Shown here: one piece after another, positions 8,953 through 17,971 of the stretch
Position numbering within the stretch: the first letter of the stretch is position 1
Layout of the letters: every line of letters begins with the position of its first letter
DNA from: Planctomycetota bacterium
GTDB lineage: Bacteria > Planctomycetota > Phycisphaerae > Phycisphaerales > SM1A02
Direction of reading: 5' to 3'
DNA: 39,559 nt
NCBI GenBank assembly: GCA_003671055.1
Contig: QWPV01000013.1
Span: 1,437-40,995, forward strand
Notes under the pieces: generated by a model
Databases searched by the model: none
What the model was told of the DNA's origin: nothing
What the model saw: the letters and a program-made list of their open reading frames with translations, nothing else
Made by a program: the position numbers and the translations under genes

Positions 8953-9861
8953 ATGACCACTCTTCGAGGCTGCTACACCGCAATCGTCACGCCGTTCTCT
9001 GCCGATGGCGCAACTGTTGACTTCGATTTGCTCGAAGAGCAGATTGCGTTTCAGGCTGCGGGTGGTGTGTCAGGGATCGTTCCTTGTGGAACGACTGGCG
9101 AAGCGCCAACGCTTGAGTTCGATGAGCATCGTGAAGTTGTGACGCGCGCGGTCGAGGTTGGTCATCATCATGGCCTGACGGTCATTGCAGGTGCGGGCTC
9201 GAATTGCACGGCGCACGCAGTGAAGTATCAGAAGCTGGCGCATGAACTCGGCGCAGATGCGGGACTTCAAGTGACGCCGTACTACAACAAGCCATCGCAG
9301 GAAGGTATCTACCGCCACTTCATGACGGTGGCTGATGCGGTCGATCTTCCGATCGTGCTCTACAACATCCCAGGTCGTTGCGGCGTGGCGATTCTTCCGG
9401 AGACTGTTGCGCGACTTGCGCGGCACACCAACATTATCGCGATCAAAGAGGCAACGGGTTCGATGGACTCTGCGACGGAGATTCATCAGCGATGCGACAT
9501 TACGATTCTCTCGGGAGATGATTCGCTCACGCTTCCATTCGCAGCGTGTGGAAGTTCAGGCGTCGTGAGTGTCGTGTCGAATCTTCTTCCCGCACGAGTG
9601 CAAGCGCTGTGCAACGCGTTCCTCGACGGTGACTTGGAAGGTGCGAAGCGGATCCACATGGAACTCTTCCCGATTTCGAGGGGCTTGCTCTCGATTGATG
9701 TCAATCCTGTGCCGCTCAAGGCCGCGATGAGATTGCTTGGACGCGACCGTGGCAACGTGCGACTTCCGCTCGCAGAAGCATCGAAAGACGCGAACACGAA
9801 AATCTCTACATTGCTCGCGGAGTTTGGGCTCGCACGGCTTGAGCGTGTGGCGGGAGCCTGA
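8953..9861 (+). CDS. dapA: 4-hydroxy-tetrahydrodipicolinate synthase
   Basis: A 302-residue class I aldolase-fold enzyme that condenses pyruvate with aspartate semialdehyde in lysine and diaminopimelate synthesis. The Schiff-base lysine is K165 in IIAIKEATG, the catalytic tyrosine is Y137 in VLYNIPGRCG, and the GTTGEAPTL and VTPYYNKPSQEG loops are intact. It begins the packed set dapA-NUDIX-dus: the NUDIX gene starts 2 nt after the stop, so these are very likely translated from one mRNA. Confidence 0.95.
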   Translation: MTTLRGCYTAIVTPFSADGATVDFDLLEEQIAFQAAGGVSGIVPCGTTGEAPTLEFDEHREVVTRAVEVGHHHGLTVIAGAGSNCTAHAVKYQKLAHELGADAGLQVTPYYNKPSQEGIYRHFMTVADAVDLPIVLYNIPGRCGVAILPETVARLARHTNIIAIKEATGSMDSATEIHQRCDITILSGDDSLTLPFAACGSSGVVSVVSNLLPARVQALCNAFLDGDLEGAKRIHMELFPISRGLLSIDVNPVPLKAAMRLLGRDRGNVRLPLAEASKDANTKISTLLAEFGLARLERVAGA

Positions 9862-9863
9862 CG

Positions 9864-10400
9864 GTGGCGCAGTCGCATGACGTTCGAGCGTTTCCGTACA
9901 AGATTGCAGTGCTCTGCTATCTCTACGATCCGCAGGGAAGGCTGTTGCTCCTCCATCGACGCAAGCCGCCGAACTCAGACAAGTACTCACCCATCGGCGG
10001 AAAGCTCGAAATCTCGGAGGGCGAATCACCGCACGATTGCGCGCGACGCGAAGTGTGGGAAGAGGCGGGCGTTCGACTTGAGCCGAACGAGATTCGGCTC
10101 CTCGGACTCGTGAGCGAAGCGGCGTTCGAGGGTGAAGAGCACTGGTTGATCTTTTTGTTTGAAGTGACGCGCGCGATTCGTCCTGAGGAGCTCGCCCATT
10201 CTGAGTTCGATGAAGGTCGATTGGAGTGGCACGCGATTGAAGATGTCGCGCGCTTGCCGATTCCAGAAACGGATCAGCGCATCCTGTGGCCGGCGGTGCA
10301 GAAACACAAGGATGGATTCTTCGCGCTGCACATCGATTGTCGTGTAACGCCGCACACCTCGCAGATGCACGAGTCATGGACCCATGTCAGTCGAGCTTGA
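9864..10400 (+). CDS. NUDIX hydrolase
   Basis: A 178-residue protein with a NUDIX box at about residues 47-72, GGKLEISEGESPHDCARREV followed by WEEAGV. The glycine-rich start carries two extra residues compared with the common GG-x-x-E-x-GE spacing, but REV-x-EE-x-GV is intact. These enzymes hydrolyse nucleoside diphosphates linked to another group; the substrate is not predictable. It starts at a GTG 2 nt after the dapA stop, indicating translational coupling, and overlaps the next gene by 17 nt. The tail after residue 130 (ADQ-free, HIDCRVTPH) shows no known motif. Confidence 0.85.
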   Translation: MAQSHDVRAFPYKIAVLCYLYDPQGRLLLLHRRKPPNSDKYSPIGGKLEISEGESPHDCARREVWEEAGVRLEPNEIRLLGLVSEAAFEGEEHWLIFLFEVTRAIRPEELAHSEFDEGRLEWHAIEDVARLPIPETDQRILWPAVQKHKDGFFALHIDCRVTPHTSQMHESWTHVSRA

Positions 10401-11508
10401 ATCTTCAGGACCGTCGAAGTACGAAATCTCGCGCGAGGTTTCGGACATCGCACGCACATGGGTCATCGATCCGAGGATCCCGGCCACGGTTCCTGGCTTT
10501 GATGCGCCGTTTTTTCAAGCGGGACTCGCTGGCTACTCCGATGGTGCGATGCGATTGATCGCGCGTCGACACGGATCACCATTCTGTGTGACGGAAGCAC
10601 TGCTCGATCGCACACTCATCAACGGTGGACGCGGGCGTCGCAAAGAGGATCCCGATTTACTCGCGACCGAATGCGGGATGGGTGACCTTGAAGACAACAT
10701 TGCCGCTGGACTCGATGACCACCCGATTGCGGGCCAGATCATGGGAACGCTTCCCGAAGAGATGGCGCGCGCGGCAGAGTTGATCGTGGGTATGAAGTAT
10801 GACGTGGTGGATGTGAACCTCGCATGCCCCGTAAAGAAGGTGAAGAAAAGCAATCGCGGCGGACATTTTCTCGCGCATCCAAACGACGCGATCGATGTGC
10901 TGCGAGCGGTGCGCGCGGCAGTTCCCGCGAACATTCCCTGCACCGTGAAGCTCCGACGAAGTTTCGACGACACGCCTGAGATGGAACGCGCGTTCGAAGT
11001 AATCTTTGACGCCGCGTATGACATGGGTTACGCGTGGGCAGTTGTCCACTGCAGAACCGTCGAACAAAAATACCTCGGTCCCGCAAAGTGGGAGTTCTTG
11101 CGCGACCTCGTCGCACGACGAAGTGATCGAGTGATCTTCGGCTCCGGCGACATCTGGACCGTGGATGACATTTTCAGGATGCACGCATTCACCGGCGTCC
11201 ATGGTGTCTCCGTCGCACGCGGATGTATCGGCAATCCGTGGATCTTCCGACAAGCCCGTCAACTCATGCGCGGCGAACCAGCGACCTTGCCAACACTCGC
11301 CGAGCAGCGCACCGCACTACTCGAGCACTTCGAACTCGCGCATCGTCTGCACGGCGAAATCGTCGCCGGCCGACGCATGCGAAAGTTCGGCATCAAGTTC
11401 TCGCAGCATCACCCCGACAGCGAAGCCGTCAAGTCCGCGTTCATCCGCTGTGAAACGACCGTGGAGTGGGAAGCAGTACTCCAGCGGCATTATGCGTGCA
11501 TATCTTGA
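10384..11508 (+). CDS. dus: tRNA-dihydrouridine synthase
   Basis: A 374-residue FMN-dependent TIM-barrel enzyme that reduces uridines in tRNA D-loops. Visible motifs are FFQAGLAGYSDGAMR (FMN-binding start of the barrel), PIAGQIMGTLPEEM, the active-site cysteine in VDVNLACPVKKVKK, VKLRRSFDD, VVHCRTVEQKY and VSVARGCIGNPWIFRQ. About 40 residues precede the barrel. The DusA/B/C subtype is not assigned. It overlaps the NUDIX gene by 17 nt. Its last four residues and the stop codon lie inside a 121-bp dispersed element, so the present C-terminus may have been created by that element. Confidence 0.9.
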   Translation: MSVELESSGPSKYEISREVSDIARTWVIDPRIPATVPGFDAPFFQAGLAGYSDGAMRLIARRHGSPFCVTEALLDRTLINGGRGRRKEDPDLLATECGMGDLEDNIAAGLDDHPIAGQIMGTLPEEMARAAELIVGMKYDVVDVNLACPVKKVKKSNRGGHFLAHPNDAIDVLRAVRAAVPANIPCTVKLRRSFDDTPEMERAFEVIFDAAYDMGYAWAVVHCRTVEQKYLGPAKWEFLRDLVARRSDRVIFGSGDIWTVDDIFRMHAFTGVHGVSVARGCIGNPWIFRQARQLMRGEPATLPTLAEQRTALLEHFELAHRLHGEIVAGRRMRKFGIKFSQHHPDSEAVKSAFIRCETTVEWEAVLQRHYACIS

Positions 11509-11614
11509 GCGTTCGCGACTGACCGCGCGTTGAGTCGCATCCGTTTCACCGCATGGATCGCGCGCGGTTTCGCTCACTCTGGTACGGCTCGGCGAGTGAA
11601 TCGCCTTCGCCTGA
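11494..11614 (+). repeat. 121-bp structured dispersed element, copy A
   Basis: This copy matches the reverse complement of 20337-20457 over 121 aligned positions with 15 differences and no gaps (about 88%). It can fold into TGAGCG/CGCTCA and ACCGCGCG/CGCGCGGT outer stems around a variable inner stem, followed by a hairpin GGCGA-GTGAA-TCGCC. In the other copy the last hairpin is GCGGA-GTGAA-TCCGC: two base pairs have flipped on both arms, which is compensatory change. The copy begins in the last codons of dus and runs on the same strand. No coding potential is convincing. Confidence 0.8.
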
Positions 11615-11639
11615 GGCGTAGTTGAGCGCTTCTGATGAT

Positions 11640-11665
11640 TGGACTTCCCCAGATTTGGTGGACAC
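11640..11665 (+). mobile_element. Possible solo IS3-type terminal inverted repeat
   Basis: The 26 nt from TGGACTTCCCCAG to GTGGACAC align without gaps to the terminal repeat of IS3 as I remember it, with 19 of 26 matches including CTT, CCCAG and GTGGACAC. No transposase or matching second end is present in the window, so at most this is a relic. Confidence 0.3.
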
Positions 11666-11701
11666 TGCTTACCGGCGAGTTTGATCTCGCCAGAAGCAGT
11701 G
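11663..11701. terminator. Hairpin between convergent dus and FG-GAP genes
   Basis: CACTGCTT pairs with AAGCAGTG (8 bp) and, inside it, GGCGAG pairs with CTCGCC (6 bp) around TTTGAT. TTTCT follows on the plus strand. It lies 4 nt past the stop of the minus-strand FG-GAP gene and about 155 nt past dus, so it probably ends transcription from one or both sides. Confidence 0.5.
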
Positions 11702-11705
11702 TTTC

Positions 11706-13298
11706 TCATGGGTCACTCGCGTTCCGAGCTTGCGGATCCGCGCGCCAGGCTTCGGTTGCGGTGTGTGCCGCGATGGCCGTCGAATCAAGTCCAAAAACGT
11801 GGACGCTGCCGCGCGGACGTCCGCTCTCCTCATCGTTGAAGCGACCCACGATTGCGAGGTTAGGTAGTAGCGCCGCCGAACTTCCGAGAAGGAACATCTC
11901 GCCAGCAGCTTGAGCGCGCAGTCGAGCTATTGGCGTGAATGCTGCATCTCTCTCGCGTCGCATGAATTGCCACGCAGCACCGCTCGACTGACCCGTGTCG
12001 CTTGCGCCAGGAGCACCCACGAGAAGATGACCTTTCGACAACGCGAGCGAGAGCCCGAAGAATGTGCTCGCGCCGGCATCAGGAGCAAATATCGATTGCG
12101 TCAACTCGACAGTCGCTGTGGAGAGTCGATACACGAACGCGGCTCCAATCGCAGACGACTCCTCGCGCAGCTCCGATGGCACGGTGTAACCAGGCGCGCC
12201 GATCACGAGCGTCTCTCCATCGATCGCGAGTGCACTTCCAAACGATGCGAACTGCGGACGTTGCGGTGGGCGTAGTGTGGTGTGGAGTTTCCACGCGCCC
12301 TCAGCGTTGCGATGAAACATCGTCACTTCGCCAACGCTCATCGCGGTTGGATGCGCTCCGCTCTCATCCGGAACGTCCGACCCAGGTGCCCCGATCGCGA
12401 TCCAATCGCCACTCACAGCGACCGCATTCCCAAACCACGCGCTTGATTCTGGCGTCTCTCGTTCGAGTGACGCCGTCACGTGCCATGCGCCGCTCTGCAC
12501 GCTGCGCGTGAAGACATAGACGCGTCCGGAGTCATAGAAATGCCGTGCGTTGGGCTCGCCATTCGCGTCTTCGCCAACAACAACGACGTCACTCCGCGGC
12601 GCGCCGACAACAATCGTGCTCTCGCTCGCTGCGAGTGCGTGTCCAAATGCTTCGTCAGGTTCTGGTCGAGGCGAGAAGAGCATCGCGCCGGCCTGCAGCG
12701 TTGAAGATTCAAGTCGAAAGAGACGAACGCAGCCCGCGTCTTGCAGCAACTCATCCGACGTGTCGCAGCCAATGATGACTTCCGGTTCGGCTGTGTCAGC
12801 AAAGCGAAGCGCTACCGCGATGCCGAAGCGGTCTCCGCCCGTGGGAGAGTCGGTATGCGCCACCTCGTGTAAGTGCGCGACCAACGGCGCACGATCTTCA
12901 GCGGAATACAAATGCACCGTTCCCGGAAGATTTCCGTCATCATGATCCATCGGCGCTCCAACGGCGAGCCAACGCGCCGACGCCGCTAAAGACGCACCGA
13001 ACCGAGGTTCATACGCGCGAAGCTCTGGCGACAGCACCACTTCATCGATGCCAGTGCGGGGCTCAATCCGAGCACTCCAAAGAGAGGCGATCCGCACGCC
13101 GTTGGGACGCGCGTGCGGATCGTAACTCCACGGTGACGCGGCGAACGTCACGCTTCCTGAAACGAGCGCGCCGAGTGTCATGCACGCCCATGCGCGCTTC
13201 GCGATTGCGCGAGGTCGAACGCGAACTCTTGAACAACCTCGTTTCGCCCACACGCTTCGCTCACTATGACACTGCTGACCCTGTTGACAATGCTGCAT
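11706..13298 (-). CDS. Secreted FG-GAP beta-propeller protein
   Basis: A 530-residue protein with seven FG-GAP/integrin-alpha-like repeats, each of the form FG-x-A/S-LA followed by VGAP and a VY-F strand: RFGASLAASARWLAVGAP, DRFGIAVAL, AFGHALAASESTIVVGAP, WFGNAVAVSGDWIAIGAP, SFGSALAIDGETLVIGAP, FFGLSLALSKGHLLVGAP and LLGSSAALLPNLAIVGR. Seven blades fit one closed propeller. A hydrophobic export segment MTLGALVSGSVTFA follows a basic stretch of about 39 residues. The ATG at 13298 has AAAGGGG 6 nt upstream; an ATG at 13181 would give a shorter signal peptide. Likely extracellular, function unknown; no enzymatic domain seen. Confidence 0.8.
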   Translation of the reverse strand: MQHCQQGQQCHSERSVWAKRGCSRVRVRPRAIAKRAWACMTLGALVSGSVTFAASPWSYDPHARPNGVRIASLWSARIEPRTGIDEVVLSPELRAYEPRFGASLAASARWLAVGAPMDHDDGNLPGTVHLYSAEDRAPLVAHLHEVAHTDSPTGGDRFGIAVALRFADTAEPEVIIGCDTSDELLQDAGCVRLFRLESSTLQAGAMLFSPRPEPDEAFGHALAASESTIVVGAPRSDVVVVGEDANGEPNARHFYDSGRVYVFTRSVQSGAWHVTASLERETPESSAWFGNAVAVSGDWIAIGAPGSDVPDESGAHPTAMSVGEVTMFHRNAEGAWKLHTTLRPPQRPQFASFGSALAIDGETLVIGAPGYTVPSELREESSAIGAAFVYRLSTATVELTQSIFAPDAGASTFFGLSLALSKGHLLVGAPGASDTGQSSGAAWQFMRRERDAAFTPIARLRAQAAGEMFLLGSSAALLPNLAIVGRFNDEESGRPRGSVHVFGLDSTAIAAHTATEAWRADPQARNASDP

Positions 13299-13502
13299 CT
13301 GAATCCCCTTTGAGTCTTATGACTCCGTTCCACTCCAACCGCCCGTCGCTTGTCGAGTGCGCAGCCAATCCGCGCACGCTTCAACTTCATCCTTGTACTA
13401 CGACTTCAGAGTGGTTTCGAAAAACACTGCCTTTTTTCCCGACACATTCCTGAGAAATTGTTGCGTCGGAGTTTGAGCCTCCGTCCGCGGCAGATGCGTC
13501 TG

Positions 13503-13508
13503 TACACT
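13503..13508 (+). promoter_or_regulatory. -10-like hexamer TACACT, 7 nt before ATG
   Basis: Same hexamer and same 7-nt spacing to the ATG as at 1993. There is no Shine-Dalgarno sequence, which points to leaderless transcription of the hydrolase gene. It lies in a 217-nt divergent gap with the FG-GAP gene in which I see nothing else. Confidence 0.4.
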
Positions 13509-13515
13509 CTGCCGC

Positions 13516-14244
13516 ATGTCGATAGAGCTTCGAAGAGAGACTGTGCAGTACCGAGATGGCGCGAACGAACTTGAAGGGTTCGTCGTGACACCGCAGAGCA
13601 ATGCGCTGCGTCCAGTTGTGCTGATCTGTCATGCATGGCGCGGCACGGAGGAGTTCGATCGTGAACGCGCAGAGTGGATCGCAAGTCTCGGCTACATCGG
13701 CTTCGCAATCGACGTGTACGGCAAGGGTCGTCGCGGAACTGACAATTCGTCATGCGCAGCGTTGATGAATCCATTCATCGAAGATCGCGCGTTCCTCCGT
13801 CGCCGACTCCTCGCAAGCATCGCGTACGCATCGACGATGCAGGGCGCGGATCCAACTCGCATCTGTGCGATCGGATTCTGTTTTGGCGGTCTCTGTGCGC
13901 TCGACCTCGCACGAGCGAATGCTCCAGGCTTCGTCGGCGCGATCGCGTACCACGGATTGTTCACGCCTCCAAATCTCGGTGTGCAATCACCCATCCAGTC
14001 GAAGGTCATCGCGTACCACGGCTGGGATGATCCGATGGCAACGCCCGATGCAGTGCTCGCGTTCGGTACCGAGATGACGGCCGCGCGCGCAGATTGGCAA
14101 CTCCACGCATTCGGCGGAACGCTGCACGCATTCACAAATCCACAAGCGAACGATCCGAGTTTCGGCGTGCAATATCGCGCGATCGCTGCGCAGCGCGCCT
14201 ACCAAGGATCTGAAGCGTTCTTCCGTGAAGTGTTCGGCGAATAG
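13516..14244 (+). CDS. Dienelactone hydrolase-family protein
   Basis: A 242-residue alpha/beta hydrolase. The nucleophile elbow GFCFGG puts the catalytic cysteine at about residue 122. The acid is an aspartate in YHGWDDPM (171/172) and the histidine is in GTLHAFT (204), giving the Cys-Asp-His triad of dienelactone hydrolases. LICHAWRGTEEFDRERAEW and GFAIDVYGKGRRG are also typical. The true substrate is probably not a dienelactone, as the family is used widely for esters and lactones. No signal peptide, so cytoplasmic. The SNF2 gene follows after 15 nt. Confidence 0.9.
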   Translation: MSIELRRETVQYRDGANELEGFVVTPQSNALRPVVLICHAWRGTEEFDRERAEWIASLGYIGFAIDVYGKGRRGTDNSSCAALMNPFIEDRAFLRRRLLASIAYASTMQGADPTRICAIGFCFGGLCALDLARANAPGFVGAIAYHGLFTPPNLGVQSPIQSKVIAYHGWDDPMATPDAVLAFGTEMTAARADWQLHAFGGTLHAFTNPQANDPSFGVQYRAIAAQRAYQGSEAFFREVFGE

Positions 14245-14259
14245 GAATTGTTGATCTCG

Positions 14260-16257
14260 ATGCCTGAGCCCAATCCACAGTACGCACGAACGGATGAGCA
14301 GGAACTTCTTCCTGCGACAAGTGCACTGCATTGGGATCTCCATGTCGCGGCGCATGAATGGGACCTTGCGGAACCGATTGTCATGGAGAGCGCGGAGGAC
14401 TTTCGTTCCACCGCATCTTGGCGAGAACGCGTGCAACCGTACGCACACCAAGTGCAGAACCTCATCACGTTCTGTCGCAGACTGCCGGTGACTTTGCTTG
14501 CTGATGATGTCGGATTGGGCAAGACGATTTCCGCAGGACTCATTCTCTCGGAACTCATCGCGCGAAAGCGAGTGACGCGCGCGCTGGTGCTTGCGCCGAA
14601 GTTGCTGCTTCCGCAGTGGGATGAGGAGATGACGACGAAGTTTGGGTTGCGCACCATCGCGGGATCCGCAAGCGAGTTTGATGATGCACTCGAGAGCGAT
14701 GCGCAGGTTGTGGTGACGACATATGAGACGGCGCGCAATCGGTTCGAAGATGGCGCGAATCCAAATGCGATCGCGGCGCTGGCGTCGTTTGACATGCTCA
14801 TTCTCGATGAAGCACATCGATTGCGAAACCTCTACCCCGATGGCGATGTGCGATTCGCGCAAGTCGTGCGTCGCCTTCTCGAAGAGCGACGATTTCGTTT
14901 CGTGTTGATGCTGACTGCAACGCCGATGCAGAACCGACTTTGGGATCTCTACAGCCTCATCGATTGCATGACCGTCGCGCGTGGCCACAAGAATCCGTTC
15001 GGCACACCTGCGCAGTTCGAGCGCACCTACTGCGTCGATCACAGCGGCCGTTCGATTCGACCAGGCACGGAGAAGCGTTTCCGCGAAATTCTCGCGCAGT
15101 ATGTGGCGCGCACGCGACGAGATGATGCGAAGCTCGTCTTCCCTGAACGCACTGTTCGACTTGAAAAGGCAGATCTCACGCCGTTTGAACGCGATGTCTA
15201 CGCGAAGACGGAGCGGTTGATCGGATCGAAGAAGATTCCCAAACTCGCGGCGATCTCGGTCTTGCAGGCGATGTGTAGTTCGGTGGACGCGTTGCACGAG
15301 CAACTCGGAAACATGACCGCGAAGAATCCAGCGTGTGGTGCGCTGCGGACGGAGATTGAGCGCAGCTTGCCAACACAAAGCGCAGGAGGTGCTGTTCGAT
15401 TTCCACTTGGTGGCAAGATCGAGGCGCTTCGCCAACTCATCAAGAAACTCAGTGCAGCGCGAAGTGATTGGCGCGTAGTCGTGTTCACGGGTCGTCGCGT
15501 CACACAAGCGCGGATCGTCGAGGAACTGCTCGCCGATGGCTACACGGTCGGCACGATTCGCGGTGGGGATCCGAAAGGAAATCAGGAATCACTCGAGGGC
15601 TTTCGCGAAAATCCGCCAACGGTGCGCGTGATCGTCTCCACCGATGCGGGCGCTGAGGGCGTGAACTTACAGTCGGCGAATGTGCTTGTGAACATCGATC
15701 TTCCGTGGAATCCGATGAAGGTCGAGCAGCGCATCGGACGCATTCAGCGATTGGGAAGCAAGCACGGTGCGGTCGAGATTCTCAACATCGTCGCGAAGGG
15801 AACTTTCGACGAGCACCTCGTCGGCAGTCTCATGGTGAAGTTGCAAACGATCGCGCAGACTGTTGGTGACATTGAAGCAGTGCTGGAGTCGACGAATCTC
15901 GATGACGAAGATTCGTTTGAGACGTCCATCTTCAACCTCATCATGCGATCGCTGCTCGGTCAGGATGCGGAAGCCGCGCGCACACAGATGGAGTCGAGTT
16001 GGTCAGAAGCAAAGTCAACACTCGCGCAGCAAGAGCGATCCATTGACGAGACGCTCGGCAGACTCGACGCGCTGCATTCAGTCGGCGCACGGTTGCCGGA
16101 TCTCGCGCGTTCGCCGCCCACCATGACTGCGCGTGCGTTCGTGGAAGGCGCGCTCCGTGCGGAGCGGTGCAAGGTTGTCGCAGTAGAAGGAGACGCTGAT
16201 CGGTTCGATTACGTCACTTCTGCGGGCGCTCTCATTCGCGCGACCTGGAGACGCTGA
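14260..16257 (+). pseudogene. SNF2/RapA-like ATPase, N-terminal part (frameshifted)
   Basis: About 665 residues carrying a complete superfamily 2 helicase-type motor: Walker A LLADDVGLGKTISAGLIL (residues 79-96), DEAH box LILDEAHRLRN, motif III LMLTATPMQNRLWDLYSL, and the C-terminal lobe with VVVFTGRRVTQARIVEELL, STDAGAEGVNLQSANVLVN and QRIGRIQRLGSKHGAVEIL. Such ATPases remodel protein-DNA or RNA polymerase complexes. The frame ends early (ATWRR) in the second copy of a 58-bp tandem duplication; without it, translation would continue into the ORF ending at 17857, giving about 1,180 residues. The motor half could still be made. I prefer the ATG at 14260 over the TTG at 14248. Confidence 0.85.
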
Positions 16258-16304
16258 TCGGTTCGATTACGTCACTTCTGCAGGCGCTCTCATTCGCGCG
16301 ACCT
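16189..16304 (+). repeat. 58-bp direct tandem duplication causing a frameshift
   Basis: Copies 16189-16246 and 16247-16304 abut exactly and differ at one base (GCGGGCGCT versus GCAGGCGCT). Because 58 is not a multiple of three, the second copy moves the reading frame and meets TGA at 16255. Removing one copy joins GALIRAT to YSDAPAPGVRSF in one open frame across the whole SNF2 gene. Confidence 0.95.
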
Positions 16305-16327
16305 ACAGCGATGCACCAGCGCCCGGC

Positions 16328-17857
16328 GTGCGTTCCTTCGCTCCGATGCATGCGGAGTTCGAACGATTGTGCGAGCGATGGATTGCACGTTCGCACGCAC
16401 GCCTTCATATCGCGCATGCGTGCAGTGAGACGGATGCGCGCACCGCGGTGGAAACATGGGCTCGACAACTTCCACTCGCAGCAGAGCTTGTTCTCGAAAC
16501 GATCGACGCTCCTCAATCCAACGATGCGTTCCATGGAACGGCGGTCGTGCGCTGGCGTGGTTCGAATCGACACGATGCGTATGAGTCTGTGGTCTGCGCA
16601 AAAGTTGGCGCGGGTGAACGTGTGGGCGACCATATCGCGCTGACAGATGCGGCGCCGATTCCTGCGCGCGAAATTCCGACTGCCGTCGTGCGTGCCGTGT
16701 CAGAGGCAATCGCGCAGGACAAGAGCATCGCTGAGTTTCTTCGCTTCTACACCGAGCGTGCGGTCGAGGAAGCAGCGCGTGCAGACAAAGCCCGAGCGCG
16801 AGTTGTTCGTGAAGAGTACGAACCAGTGGTCGAGCAGGAAATCGTCGCGCTCGATGGAATGCTCTTCAAGCAGTTCGACGTGCGCGCGGGGTTTCGCGCG
16901 CGGGGAAGTCTCTTGCAGGCGACATTTCAAGTTGCGTCGGCGGATGAGCGTGGAGCGTGCGTGCATTCGGCATCTGGTGTTGCGATGGAGCACTGCGTGA
17001 TTTCAGGCGCGTGCGTGCCGAGCGAGTGGCTCTCGGCGTCGATCGTGAGTGGACTTCGTGCACTGACACATCTCTTCAAGCGCTGCGAAGTCGTCGGCGG
17101 ATGCATTCTCGCGTCCGAAGGCGAAGTGAGCGCCGCGAGCGGCAAGTTCGTGTGCTCGCGTGATTGTGCAGCGAGTGCGGTGAGTGGATTGCGTGCGCAT
17201 CGCAAGGAGTTTGTTAAAGACCACGCGACACGCGAGCTTCTCTTGCCGACGGAATTCGAAGTGAGCGACTTCAGCACGCAGCGCTATCGACGCGGAACAC
17301 TGCGCGCGAGTGTTGTGGATTCGACGAAGCGTGGCGGCAGCGACGAACTCGTAGCGTGCGAAGTGAGTGGCATTCCATTGTTTTTAAGCGAGGGCGCGCG
17401 CTGCGCGGTGACGAACAATTTTGTCGATCGTCGAATACTGCTCCATGAAGAGCGCGATCATCGGTTGTGTCTCGCGTCGTTGATCGCGAAATGTCCGTGG
17501 ACGGCTCGCGCGCTTCTGAAAACTGAACTTCGACCATGCGCGCTGCTCGGTCTCTCGTTTGACCCCAATGCGCTTGATCAGCAGGGAGTACTGCGCGCGA
17601 TCAGTGCGCTTCGCGATGGTCGTGTGGGGCAAGCACGTGTAGGCGCGGAAGCATTCTTTGCTGCACGCGATCCAGTGCGATTCAAGAACATCAAACAGTG
17701 CACGATGGTGGACGCGCCAGCGACGGAAACGTTTCTCATCCAGCTCTCTACGGCTGGATTCCTCGGGTTCCGGCCTCGCCTGCACTACGCGCTCGTCTCG
17801 CAGCGAGCATCTGGGGAGCTCACACTCCTTGCGCTTTCCGAGCCGCAGAAGGCGTGA
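16328..17857 (+). pseudogene. SNF2-like protein, C-terminal part with CxVSG repeats
   Basis: This is the displaced C-terminal third of the SNF2 gene; the frame is open from within the duplication and the GTG at 16328 is only the first available start. After a helical charged part (about residues 125-165 of this ORF, EEAARADKARARVVREEYE) come many short units of the form C-x-V/I-S/T-G followed by a hydrophobic strand: HCVISGACV, ASIVSGLRAL, CEVVGGCIL, VSAASGKFVC, ASAVSGLRAH, CEVSGIPLF, CAVTNNFVD. Similar repeats follow the motor in planctomycete SNF2 proteins as I recall. The end (about 470-509) is a compact beta-rich piece. Alone it has no catalytic domain. Confidence 0.75.
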
Positions 17858-17937
17858 TTTCACGGCGGATGAAGCGCGTCCTCGACGTGTGTGACGTTTA
17901 TTCCATTTGAGATCGCACGAATCCCGAGTCACGCGAG

Positions 17938-17965
17938 TTGCGGCTCGCCGCGGACGGGCTATGTT
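17938..17965 (+). promoter_or_regulatory. Candidate promoter TTGCGG-16-TATGTT
   Basis: TTGCGG and TATGTT are separated by 16 nt, and the -10 box ends 6 nt before the ATG at 17972. This is the best -35/-10 pair among the start-proximal boxes and would give a leaderless mRNA for the secreted protein-metalloprotease pair. Confidence 0.45.
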
Positions 17966-17971
17966 CAATAG

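Noticed and set aside
13250-13275. TTCGCTCACT near the FG-GAP start as a third copy of the dispersed element
   Set aside because: Only about ten bases match and the flanking stems are absent.
13987-15507. 506-codon minus-strand ORF
   Set aside because: Antisense to the SNF2 motor with intact helicase motifs on the plus strand; the residue composition is Arg/His-rich, as typical of shadow frames.
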